Shown: one piece after another, positions 1 through 8,468 of the stretch
Layout: each line of letters starts with the position of its first letter
Numbering within the stretch: position 1 is the stretch's first letter
From: Pleurotus ostreatus/Saccharomyces cerevisiae fusant
Lineage: Eukaryota > Opisthokonta
DNA: 14,914 nt
Assembly: GCA_024196135.1 (NCBI GenBank)
Contig: JAMQCK010000847.1
Location: 1-14,914 of the forward strand
Reading direction: 5' to 3'
The notes under the pieces: generated by a model
Told to the model about the DNA's origin: nothing
The model's database searches: none
Seen by the model: only the letters and a program-made list of their open reading frames with translations
Position numbers and translations under genes: made by a program

Positions 1-540
1 AGTACAAGGCGAGCGCACCCTGAATGACACCCCCTTTTAGAACAGTCAATATAAGACCCCCGGAGTTGGAGAAGCTCGGTGGTGAATAGGTTGATGGAAA
101 CCATGCGGCAGCTTGGGAAGACCTCGCACGATCGACTGCCCTTTCCCGTAGATCAGGACGGCGCGAGTGTCAAAGCCACGCGAAGATAGGTGATCTTCAG
201 CCGCGATATACAGCGTCTATAGGCTCGCGGATGGATGTCATGGGCAGGTGGAGGACGGTGAAGGACTGGGGACGACGTAGCGCATGTTTTTCGGCGTCCT
301 GAAACGGCCAGTGCCACCAACAGACGACGACAGTTCGCGGTCCGCGCCGCCAATGCCCCGCAACACCGTCGATATCGCCCGCATGTCATGAGCTATTCGT
401 GGTGCTGGCAGGGTTATCCGTGAGAAAGGTGGTGCAAAGAGACTCTTCGCAACAGGGCCATGTCTCTCGGTAATCGGTTATGCGCGTGCAGTACCAGGAC
501 CCCGGACGACCAGAAGAAGATTCCGCGGCATCTGACTTGC
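1..540. other. Upstream stretch with no identifiable gene
   Basis: No domain, RNA gene or repeat is recognisable here. The minus strand has a short ATG-initiated frame (384 down to 238, 48 codons) with fairly ordinary composition, but it has no convincing splice partners or promoter and matches no family I know. It may be noise or a fragment of a divergent gene. Confidence 0.5.
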
Positions 541-544
541 TTGA

Positions 545-604
545 CCAATTCAAGTTTACCTCCGCATCTCAGCGTGGTCATGGCAATCAAGGAGGGTATA
601 TATC
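545..604 (+). promoter_or_regulatory. Core promoter of the DUF6534 gene: CCAAT box and TATA box
   Basis: A CCAAT pentamer lies at 545-549 and a TATATATC box at 597-604, in the same orientation as the gene whose ATG is at 717. The sequence after the TATA box (605-660) is strongly pyrimidine-rich, as is common around fungal transcription starts, so initiation is expected roughly 30-60 bp downstream of the TATA box. The spacing is what one expects of a TATA-type fungal promoter. The start site itself is inferred. Confidence 0.6.
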
Positions 605-716
605 GTCCTTGTCCTGCGCCCTCCTTTCCTTTCCGTCCCGCGTGTTCCACCCCGCGAGCACCGCCGTCATTACCGTCGACCTGCGTTCTCCGACGCCTGC
701 CCTATAGTCAGCGACC

Positions 717-2666
717 ATGGCAGATGCCTCCCCCGCCCCCTCAGCTATGAACCCAGCCCATGCCGCGTATGTGTTCTGACCTAGCCGCTGAACCGACTTG
801 GCTCAACGCGTCGTCGCGCGTCGCAGACATGGCCCAATGCTGCTGGGCACATTCTTCAACTGTATCTTGTACGGGATCTCAATCACACAGACGTGCGTAA
901 CCGACCCATCCGACTCCGACCGATCGCTGACCTTCCTCCCTCCAGTTATTTGTACTGGAACAGCTTCTCTAAGAAGTACGTCGACGAGCGCGATACCTTG
1001 TAGCCTCCCGCTCACACTACGATCTTGCCAGGGATGCCTGGTACATCAGCAGCTTCGTGCGTCGCCTCCACTCATCTGTTCGTTCATCACTTACATCTCC
1101 CCAGGTGGCCTTCCTATTCGCAGCAGACACCGTACACACCGGCTTCACGATCGGTTACATGTATAACTGTCTCATCAACAACTTTGGTAGGTTTCCCGTC
1201 GGGCGCCGATGATCCTTACAGCTCTGACTGCGCGTCAGGAAATGGCAACTTTTTGGCGAAGGCGGACTGGCTCTTCTCGACGGGTGAGTTCCCTCTTCTC
1301 TCCGAATCCCGCGTCTCACACCTGCGATAGACCCCGCATTGACCGGTATCATCGGCGGCACCGTGCAGATTTTCTTCGCGTGCGTACAACCCAGTACCCC
1401 CTCCCTACGCCCCGCTGACGGAACCATGTATTAGATGGCGAGTCAAGATCGTGCGTTACTTCTTCGCTTATTCGCCCCTTGACCCACCAACACAATTCCC
1501 TGCCAGCTCACGGGGAACATATGGTTGGCCCTTGTTATCGTCGCCTGTTCCGCGGCATCGCTGCGTGAGTGCTCTCCCACATGATCCTCCAGGGTCGGCG
1601 AAGATCTCGTTCTGATGGATGTTCTCCTCATCTTCTGGATCTGCCTCCCATCTTCCGAATGTCCCTCCCATCTTCCAAATGCGCCTCCCATCTTTGTAGT
1701 GGCCGGCATCGGTACGGCGATTGCGTGCGGCATCGTGCCTATGTTCGCGGATTTCCTCAAGTTCAAGGTCGTGGTCGCGCTTTGTAGGTCCCTTCCGCGT
1801 TCGACTCTACTCGGGGGAGGGCTGATAATTTGTCGTTCCAATCCTTAGGGCTCGCCGCATCTTCTGTCTCAGATGTGCTCATCACCATCACGCTGGTGTA
1901 CCACCTGGTGCGTCTGTATCCGACTGCGTACGACGATTGCGTGCTCATTTGAACAGCGTCAACACAGGACAGGCTTCATGTCTACCGATTCGCACGTCGA
2001 CCGCATCATCCGATGTACGCCTCCTTCTATCTCGCTGCCCATTGCCTAGCTAACACGACTGTCCAGTAACCGTGCAGACAGGCGAGCCTACTGCGCCAAT
2101 CGCTCAATCTCTATCCTGACCGTCCGATAGGCCTCCTTACCTCGCTATGGGCATTCGCCGACATGCTGTTGTACCTCCTGGACGACGCGGAAGCATGGCA
2201 AGTCGCTCGAGATGTATCTCCCGTACTCCATTCGCTGACGGCGACTTCTAGGCATCTCATGCTCAACTTCGCGCTGTCGAAGCTGTACACTAACTCCCTT
2301 ATGTCAAGTCTGAACGGCCGTAAGGGCTGGCAGTACAGCGACAGCAAGCAAGAGACGTCGGGCATGACCCAATCAAGGGAGCGCGGCACGCGCAGGGTAA
2401 GCAGTTCTCGCTCACCTCATGCATCATGCATCGTCGTACTAATCACATCGTGCAGACGGACGTCGTCAACCTCAGCGGGGCACGACCCGAGGTGAGTATA
2501 TGCACGGCTCGACTCTTTGAGCGCTCCTTGACGCCTTCCGCAGGTCTTCGTCCAGGTCGAGTCGCACGCCATGGTCGACATGGTCGACGAGACGAAGGGC
2601 AGTCTCACCGACGGCATGCGCAGCGGCTGGGACGACAGCAAGCACCACCAAGGAAACGCCGTGTAA
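717..2666 (+). CDS. DUF6534 domain seven-helix membrane protein, 17 exons
   Basis: Exons: 717-766, 827-892, 946-975, 1032-1056, 1105-1186, 1239-1283, 1331-1379, 1435-1450, 1507-1564, 1700-1783, 1849-1907, 1957-2014, 2067-2081, 2131-2197, 2252-2396, 2456-2491, 2544-2666. All joins keep frame and give 335 aa. About seven hydrophobic helices are visible (near residues 19-40, 54-78, 104-118, 126-150, 165-187, 206-230, 236-256), followed by a polar tail of about 75 residues. The DUF6534 block spans about 172-258: SSVSDVLI, then HRTGFMSTD, VQTGLLTSLWAFAD and the family signature LYTNSLMSSLNGR. The N-terminal GPMLLGTFFNCILYG and the DAWY, DTVHTG and FFAWRVKI motifs also fit the family. The start ATG has A at -3 and G at +4. 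The protein is probably an integral membrane protein; the family has no established biochemical role. Introns 13 and 14 are GC-AG. An alternative last intron (2663-2782) would change the C-terminus. Confidence 0.93.
1621..1700 (+). repeat. 20-bp tandem repeat inside intron 9 of the DUF6534 gene
   Basis: Four consecutive 20-bp units (1621-1640, 1641-1660, 1661-1680, 1681-1700) share the core CCTCCCATCTTCC. The first and last units are the most diverged. The array is pyrimidine-rich and ends on the acceptor TAG at 1697-1699. It makes intron 9 135 bp long, against 47-65 bp for the other 15 introns. Confidence 0.85.
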
Positions 2667-2782
2667 GCACCCAAACCCGCTGTCTCCTCCCTGTACTCGT
2701 CGCTCGGACTGTCCTATAAACTGCATACGTCCCGCCAAACACGCCCGACGTTGTAACAAAATACACGCTCTCTTTTCTCTAG
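2663..2782 (+). other. Possible alternative last intron overlapping the stop codon
   Basis: A strong donor (GTAAGC) starts inside the terminal codons GTG TAA, and a strong acceptor (TCTTTTCTCTAG) ends at 2782. Splicing it would remove the stop at 2664-2666 and add ten residues (RPAAPVVVLD) before a TGA at 2814-2816, giving a 345-aa form. The 120-bp length is greater than most introns of this gene, so the unspliced 335-aa end remains equally possible. Confidence 0.4.
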
Positions 2783-2816
2783 ACGGCCCGCCGCGCCCGT
2801 CGTTGTACTTGACTGA

Positions 2817-3061
2817 CGGCTTGGTGGCCATTTGCCCGGCGGCACTATTGCTGTCACGGACGTTCTTCTTACCTGTATACGCAAGGTCGATAATTCAGCT
2901 TCGGTGATTGGTTGGACTTTTATTGTGGTCGAACGTGCGTGGGATATGCGAAGGGGATGGTCTCGGCCTGAGGGAGTTCATGTCCGTGAATGAAGCAGTT
3001 CATTGGGGGTGAGCAAGATGTGCTATTGTACAGCTAACGATGAGCATTGCGAGTCTTGTGT
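2817..3061. other. Intergenic region between two convergent genes
   Basis: This holds the 3' flanks of the DUF6534 gene and of the minus-strand mitochondrial protein gene. On the minus strand an AATAAA hexamer (2924 down to 2919) is a plausible poly(A) signal for the second gene. I see no comparable AATAAA on the plus strand. Confidence 0.6.
2919..2924 (-). terminator. Candidate poly(A) signal AATAAA of the minus-strand gene
   Basis: A perfect AATAAA reads on the minus strand about 220 nt past the stop codon of the 136-aa gene, or about 165 nt after removal of the proposed 3'-UTR intron. Fungal poly(A) signals are loose, so this is position-based inference. Confidence 0.4.
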
Positions 3062-3114
3062 CTGGTGGGTCAATGTCAGCGACGGCTTAGAGGAAAAGTA
3101 GAGACGATACGCAC
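3062..3114 (-). other. Probable 53-bp intron in the 3' UTR of the minus-strand gene
   Basis: Reading the minus strand, a GTGCGT donor begins at 3114, 28 nt after the stop codon. A GCTGAC branch-point motif lies at 3080-3075 and a CCACCAG acceptor ends at 3062. Length and motifs match the introns of the neighbouring gene. It falls outside the coding frame. Confidence 0.5.
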
Positions 3115-3142
3115 TGTTGGTTCAAATGCATTCTACAGTGGT

Positions 3143-3553
3143 CTAACGTCCCTCGGGCTTCCTGCCACCAGCGTCCTTGCTGTCAGGCCCACCCTTCGAG
3201 TACTCCTCGATCTCTGGTTTGTTGTCCTTCCCATACTCCGGGCGCCCACCATAACGCGTCGACTCGCCCGGCGCGTCATACGGCTTCTTCTCGTCGACCG
3301 ACTTGTACGCGTCCACACCAGCATCAACGCCCGTCTCCGAGTACTTGTTCTGCGGCGCCTCGTGGGGGCGCTGCACGCTGTCGCCGGACGAGTCGACGCG
3401 GTGCGTGGTGGTGTCCTCGGGCGCGTTCTGATCGACGTCCTTCGCGTAGCTGTCCGGCGTGTGCGGGACACCGCGCGCGGCAGAGGTGGCGAGGGCGCGC
3501 GCTGAGGGCTGCAGCGGGGCGCGGCGGGCAGCGGCAAAGAAGATGGAGAGCAT
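3143..3553 (-). CDS. Small mitochondrial-targeted protein of unknown function
   Basis: Single-exon frame of 136 aa. I chose the ATG at 3553; codons further upstream in frame begin with TTG. Residues 1-28 form a typical mitochondrial presequence: no acidic residues, several Arg, hydrophobic start (MLSIFF), and RALATSAARG near the likely processing site. The mature part is hydrophilic and probably disordered, with several short YG, PY and P-E-containing motifs: HTPDSYAKDVD, THRVDSSGD, PYDAPGESTRYGG and a basic C-terminus GRKPEGR. From memory, proteins of this shape (presequence, then HTPDSY-K-D and a C-terminal GRKPE) recur as uncharacterised proteins in Agaricomycetes. No enzyme motif, transmembrane helix or cysteine pair is visible. 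It is convergent with the DUF6534 gene. Function is unknown; mitochondrial matrix location is inferred from the presequence only. Confidence 0.8.
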   Translation of the reverse strand: MLSIFFAAARRAPLQPSARALATSAARGVPHTPDSYAKDVDQNAPEDTTTHRVDSSGDSVQRPHEAPQNKYSETGVDAGVDAYKSVDEKKPYDAPGESTRYGGRPEYGKDNKPEIEEYSKGGPDSKDAGGRKPEGR

Positions 3554-3633
3554 GGTGGTGGTTGTGGTCAAGGTTGGAATGGTTCTTCGAGCGCGGACGT
3601 AGCGGGGAGATGATCACCTGGGAGCGAGCGATG

Positions 3634-3694
3634 ATGTCACTGACATACGTAGCGATATGTTGCGTGCGGGAGCAGTCACGGTTCTCTGACCGTG
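3634..3694. promoter_or_regulatory. Two inverted repeats upstream of the mitochondrial protein gene
   Basis: ATGTCA-C-TGACAT is a perfect 13-bp palindrome with a one-base centre at 3634-3646. CACGGT-TCTCTG-ACCGTG is a 6-bp inverted repeat with a 6-bp spacer at 3677-3694. They lie about 80 and 125 bp upstream of the ATG at 3553, where activator sites or the 5' UTR would be. They could be sites for dimeric transcription factors, but short palindromes also arise by chance. Confidence 0.3.
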
Positions 3695-3759
3695 TTTTCC
3701 GCACCTAAGAGAACCTTTGTTATCATCTCCGGGACATAAGAAAGCACAATTTTGACCTT

Positions 3760-4321
3760 ACAGGCTGTCGAAGAACTTCAACGAGTAGCTTACCATTTCG
3801 GGGAATTCTGTGATGGACCAACATTGATCATGTGACCGACGCGTGGCCGGCAACATGGTCCTCGCCCCGAGTTCTCACCCACCTTTCACCACCAGCGACG
3901 ACAAGTTGATTGCAGACAATGTCCGGGAAACCTTACAAGGAACTTTAAGTCCTCGAGCAAGGTAGACTCGAAGAAGGCTGACTGGACATCGACCGGTAGA
4001 ACCTCAATGCTCACGGCCTCTCACACATTCTCGCTCCTCAAGTCGAGCATGCTATATGTACAGCTTGTGCAAAATCGGTCCGGCACAACCCCTCCCGGAC
4101 TTGGCTTACGCTGAGCTGGCCCATCCTCCGCATCCTCTTGATCCTGAATCGATGACGAACCACACAAACCCACAACCCAGCCTCCCATCCGGCAATCAAC
4201 AGCTTTGCTGCAACGCGGTCGCCTCGTCCACGTCGCCCACGCGACCGCAGCCCTCGCCTCGAGACCCAAAGGCACACAACCGCGCGTTTATCTGGCGATG
4301 TCCGAGATAACCTGCGCCTCC
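3760..4321. other. Stretch with no supported gene
   Basis: No conserved domain is visible. An ATG at 3855 in a good context (A at -3, G at +4) opens a 36-codon frame beginning MVLAPSSHPPFTTSDD and ending at a TAG at 3963. A frame open to 4310 follows, but the join would need a donor GTAGAC at 3962 and a distant acceptor, and the result matches nothing I know. I do not call a gene here. Confidence 0.4.
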
Positions 4322-4371
4322 ATCTCGACAACGCGCTCGTTGACGCAGCTCGGCAACGCGCTTGTTGACGC
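4322..4371 (+). repeat. 25-bp tandem duplication
   Basis: Units 4322-4346 and 4347-4371 match at 21 of 25 positions and share CAACGCGCT and TTGTTGACGC-like blocks. On the minus strand the two units translate in different frames (AACAAGCGCGTTGCCGAG and AACGAGCGCGTTGTCGAG, both reading NKRVAE or NERVVE). A 25-bp duplication would shift the frame of any gene passing through. Confidence 0.8.
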
Positions 4372-5500
4372 GCAACGCGTGTCGCCCCGTCGCGGCCCTC
4401 CCACCGCCTTTGTAACCCATATGCGGCAGCCGCGCCGCGTGCGCTTCATATCTCGCGGATCCATGCAATCGGATGCCCGTCGCATTCCGTCGAGCGGGAA
4501 CGCTTGACTGTACGCGTCCCGCTCGCCGCGCGTCCTCCTCAAGTACACAGGGTCACCCGTATACATCCGCCAGCCAACCGTGCGCATAACCAGGCGAAAG
4601 AGCCTCTCCTGAGGCGGGGAAGTACGCTCTGGACCCTCAGCTGGTCATGGGGCGAGCTGCCACCGACATTTCTGCCTTCCTCGCAGTCGGACGCGCGTCC
4701 TCCTCCTCCCTTTGCGACGCGTCTCTGTCCTGGCGAAACGCCGCGGCAGGCTCATCCATGACCCTACCCGCGGCACCTGCCCTAAACCCACTCAAGCTCG
4801 CCATCGCTCAGACATTCCGCGCTCAGGCTTTGTGGCGAGCGCGTGTTCGTTCTATACGTCCTCGAGCTGTGGCTGGAGCCTGATTACCCAGCGATTACCT
4901 GTGTTGTCCTGCCATTACCTGTGTCGTCGCTTTCTGCCGCGGACCTGTGCGGCAGAATCACGCTCTCCCAATGCAATCGCCTTATTTGTAGATCAGCATC
5001 CCTTGTAGGCGAAGTAGTCGCCATGACTCATCGACGCCCCTCGTACGTCTATCGGCAGCTTGCGCTCTTTCATCGAAGCTGATCCTAGGTATCTAATCTT
5101 CAGACGAGCTGGCTCGAAGCGCTTCATCTTAGAGAACCCTGGTACGTTCCGCCCCTTCATCTCTTCCTCCTCGATAATCTAATCGCCACGAATCGCGGTA
5201 GGTTTGTCGAGGCGAGGCGGCCTCGAAATCATGATTTCTGCCTCACAATCATATGCCACTCAGGGCGGCGGCCCACGTCCTTCCCAGCGCAGCTCGACAA
5301 CCCGTTGCCCACGGAAAAGCCGCGCAAGCGCGCATTCATCTTAGCCCGGACCTAACGCACTTTCATCCGGAAGGATCCTGCAATCGCGACCATCACTGAA
5401 CGTACAAACAGGTCGAGGACAAAGGGATCAGGTACGTGCCACCAAGGCGCGCAATCGGATTGGACGAGGAGGTCTTGCCTTTCATCGGATAGGCGCGCGT
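4372..5500. other. Gene-free stretch, possibly decayed coding DNA on the minus strand
   Basis: No domain can be recognised. The minus strand is purine-rich and has short protein-like runs broken by stops or frame changes, for example MKGRNVPGFSKMKRFEPAR (reading down from about 5164) and WWHVPDPFVLDLF (near 5440). These may be remnants of a dead gene or transposon, or only an effect of strand composition. A 20-bp tandem pair is listed separately. Confidence 0.35.
4891..4930 (+). repeat. 20-bp tandem duplication
   Basis: Units 4891-4910 and 4911-4930 match at 16 of 20 positions and share ATTACCTGTGT. A third partial copy (GATTACCCA) lies just upstream at 4882-4890. Confidence 0.7.
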
Positions 5501-5518
5501 TCATGAACTTCATGCGGT

Positions 5519-6342
5519 GGCGCCTTTTTGCTGTAGCGCGGGTCAGCACGACGATCCGATTCGACGATGCGTGCAGAGAGCAAAATGAAGTTCTGGCCGT
5601 GGCGCCGCCTTCACGCTCGAACTTGAGGGCAGGCGCCAATCTGATTTCTCAAGCCACTGCTTTGTCCTGTCGGGCGCTCCAGAGAGACGCTGGGAGCGCG
5701 ACAAAGCGCTGGGAACTCGACAAATGGGAAGTAGGATTGGCGCTCGGATTGGCGCTGGCGCCTGAGAAGGCTTGGTCAGTTCCTCCAGCCACTCACGTGA
5801 CCGCGTCTTTGGCGCCACTCAGTTTGGATGAGTCATCGACGTCTTCTCATGGACTCTCATCTCTTCCGACCGCGCTATCAAAGGCGCGCGCCGAAGTTCT
5901 CGGTCCGACGTCGCAGGCTGTCCAACTGCAACCCCATGGTCTTCGGCATCGCAAAGGGCGCTTTGTGGTGCTCGAACCTACCGCTCGTGTCTTCCCTCGG
6001 CGCCTATTGTACACGTCTCCCGCGTCCTTCGCGGAAGGCACCAGCCCTCCCATGAGCCTTTGGAAGCCACTCAAGGGCGCCTTCGCCATGTCATGAAGCC
6101 CCTTCGCGCCTTTCGCTGACTCATCGGCGCCTGTACCTTTGACGAGAACTTGGGGACCCGGCGAGCTCTTGAGAGCCCATAGGAGTATGGTTCTACGGTC
6201 GCCTGACACTACGAGTGAATACGGCTCACTCAGGCGATGGACGACAACAAAGGATTAGGCGCCTTCCCCTTCCATCGTCCTGTGGCCCTTGGCTCTACTG
6301 CTACGCTGTCACTGAGGAAAGGTGTGCGTCCGCCACGGCGCC
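5519..6342. other. Cluster of GGCGCC palindromes
   Basis: Ten perfect GGCGCC sites occur in 824 bp, at 5519, 5601, 5632, 5757, 5811, 5999, 6076, 6126, 6258 and 6337. Additional GGCGCT near-matches lie at 5673, 5739, 5751 and 5957. I found only about six more GGCGCC sites in the rest of the window. The spacing is irregular, so this is not a simple tandem array. The longest open frame inside (5503-6096, plus strand, 197 codons) shows no recognisable domain and I do not call it a gene. Confidence 0.7.
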
Positions 6343-6782
6343 GCTTGTAACTTACTTGCAACGCATTCAAGGTTCTTGCTGTCCTCCAAAAGTACTTCTT
6401 GAGCTTATGGCAGCTGAAGCCTCTATTTTGCAGAAATACGCGCCAGCTCCGCCCGTCCTTCACTCATAGTATTTCTATTCAAATCTCGCTTCCTCTGTCT
6501 CATCAAGGTCGCCCCGATTATCCAGGTATTCTTCCTCGCCGATAATTACAGAAAGTAGCGCCCAGCTGAAGCTTGCATCCAGCGTCGAATCGAGGTTCCG
6601 CGCCCGGTGGGCTTCGTCGTCTTACTCTGCTATAGTCCGCTGCGCGCGACCTTGGTCGTGTTCATGTCTCCCCGCGAGTACTACTTCCTCCGAACCAGTC
6701 TACCTTCCTCGAGAGTCCTCCAGTTTCTTTTCAGCTGACGTTCCCTTCGTATCTGCATATACGGCGCACTAGTGCTATCACC
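6343..6782. other. Stretch with no identifiable gene
   Basis: No domain, RNA gene or repeat is recognisable. Several short open frames are present on both strands, but none has supporting splice or start signals. Confidence 0.5.
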
Positions 6783-7421
6783 ATGTCAATAATCATCGAA
6801 GACTTACAGTGCACACAGGAGTTCTCGTAAGACGCCGCCCGCGCGCTTGCGGTTGATGTCGCGATCATCCATGAGCGGTTTGTGTATTCTATGCACTACA
6901 GTCGTGCTCACGCGACCTCCGCAAACTGTCGATTATTGACGCCGATGGTTGAGGCCGCCTATCAGTCACTTCTTTCCATGCCTTTCCGAGGTGAGTACTC
7001 GAGAATATACCTTTCGCCGTCCGACAATTACCCTTTATTGATCGTAGGCTTCAGCGTACCACCAGAGGAAGGGCGACTTTATCCTGTAATTATGCGTGCC
7101 GAAATTCAGGCCGTCGCTTGGCTTTTGAAGGTCCGAGTCGTTCACGCGCTCAACGATAGCTCCGAGCCTTACTCGACGCGTACGCAGTCAGCACACTGGC
7201 ATATTCTCCGCCTACGTCGGGAAGGTATCGGCTTTACACAAGTCTCTCACGTCCGCGCGAAGGAGTTCTTCACCGTGTACTCCGCCCTGCCCGTACCACA
7301 CGATACCTATCCTATCTGCAGATGCCTATTCAACGTCCTAGCTCTATCACTACCGTCGCCGCACTCCCGCTTTCACATTGGCCAAGACGCGGTCTTTTAT
7401 CCCTGCCTTGCGTTTCGCTGA
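6783..7421 (+). CDS. Possible spliced gene of unknown function (weak)
   Basis: A tentative model: exons 6783-6826, 6902-6990 and 7048-7421, giving 168 aa. The ATG has A at -3. Intron 1 (75 bp) has donor GTAAGA and acceptor CTACAG. Intron 2 (57 bp) has donor GTGAGT and acceptor CGTAG. Both joins keep frame. Intron 2 is a multiple of three and open, so the unspliced reading is also possible. The stretch AEIQAVAWLLKVRVVH faintly recalls the E-x-QA-A-x-x-x-x-V strand of OTU-type cysteine proteases, but the catalytic DGNC motif and a clear catalytic His region are missing. Codon use is less biased than in the DUF6534 gene. I do not recognise the protein; it may be a fossil or chance. Confidence 0.22.
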
Positions 7422-8468
7422 CTCCCAGCCTAGCGCACCGCTCGCTCGTCGGCGTTTCTGCACTTGTTTCCGGGCCTCCGGCTGTGCTCTCTCGTCCAAT
7501 CGTCTTCCGTGCCCGCCCGGATCACTAACATGAAGACCCAGCCCATGGGGCCCCGCACGCGCTACCCGAGCAGATGATCCCGCGCTCGGTGGCAGTAGGA
7601 CGAAGTCCAGAATATCTGCTACTTGATGACTGGCGGGCGCTTGCAGTGCTGATTCCAGGCGTCCGCTTGCAGTGCCGCCCGACGGTACAGGACAGTTCAG
7701 CGCAGGTTGATCAACGCCGGTGAGCAGTGGTGCGAGCCAGTTCAGCTGGGAATACTTGCACAGCCGGCTGCGCCTCTATCTGAAGTCAGCGCTCCAGGTC
7801 AGGTGCTGATGGACTGTTGTACCTTGTGGGTCCTTTGTTTGTTCACTTCGGCTTGTTTGTCTCCTCGGATATTGTTGACCTTTGTGGCGCTGCAGTCTTC
7901 AGCTGCCACCTCTTCCAGTCACGGCCCCTACCTCTATGATTTTGGGGTCGCCCTCTTTACGCAGCTGTCGTCCCCCAGTTTCTTGCGACGTCCTGCCGGC
8001 CCGTATACTCTTCCCATCGTCGGTGAGGTCGGACTTGCTCTACAGCCTGCTTTAATCCACATGACAAGGTACAATAGACAGAAGATTTGACGGATGCATT
8101 GTACTATGCACACGTACCTAACCTACTCGTCCTTCTCTTCGTGAAGCGGTCCCAGGTACTGTATGGTAATGGTATGCACTGTATAGGGCATGATAGACGA
8201 GTCCTCGTGTGTACCTCGCGCGATTGACAGCTGAAGGGCATTTTGTGAGAGCGGCCGACGAAATGAGGGTGCCTTCCTCGATATCCGCGTAGTCCTCGGC
8301 GCGGTGGGCACGCCGCTGGACATCGAGCAGAATTCGTGATAGCCTCCCCCTAGTGGCGTGACGCGCGGGGTCGTGGCTGAAGATGCGTGGCCGACCGAGG
8401 GATCTGGTCTGCATTAATCTGGGCGAAGTCCTTTAGTGGAAGAATGAAGACGAGCCCTCACCGGCACC
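7422..8468. other. Stretch with no identifiable gene
   Basis: Overlapping open frames on both strands contain no recognisable motif. A partial 26-bp tandem duplication lies at 7632-7675 (GCTTGCAGTGC repeated, 16 of 18 bases matching). Between about 8120 and 8330 both strands carry short frames with coding-like codon choice, but no frame runs far and no model emerges. Confidence 0.4.

Noticed and set aside
1908..1975. Acceptor at 1968 (CACAG) for intron 11
   Set aside because: It breaks the frame; the acceptor at 1956 keeps the family-like HLRQHRTGF reading.
3047..3505. 152-codon plus-strand open frame
   Set aside because: It is the antisense shadow of the mitochondrial protein gene; its translation is an Arg, Leu and Val mixture produced by the opposite codons.
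5503..6096. 197-codon plus-strand open frame
   Set aside because: No recognisable motif, no clear promoter or intron signals, and it lies across the GGCGCC cluster; both strands are open over parts of it.
6882..7421. OTU cysteine protease domain
   Set aside because: Only one strand-like motif resembles the family; the DGNC catalytic motif and a convincing catalytic His context are missing.
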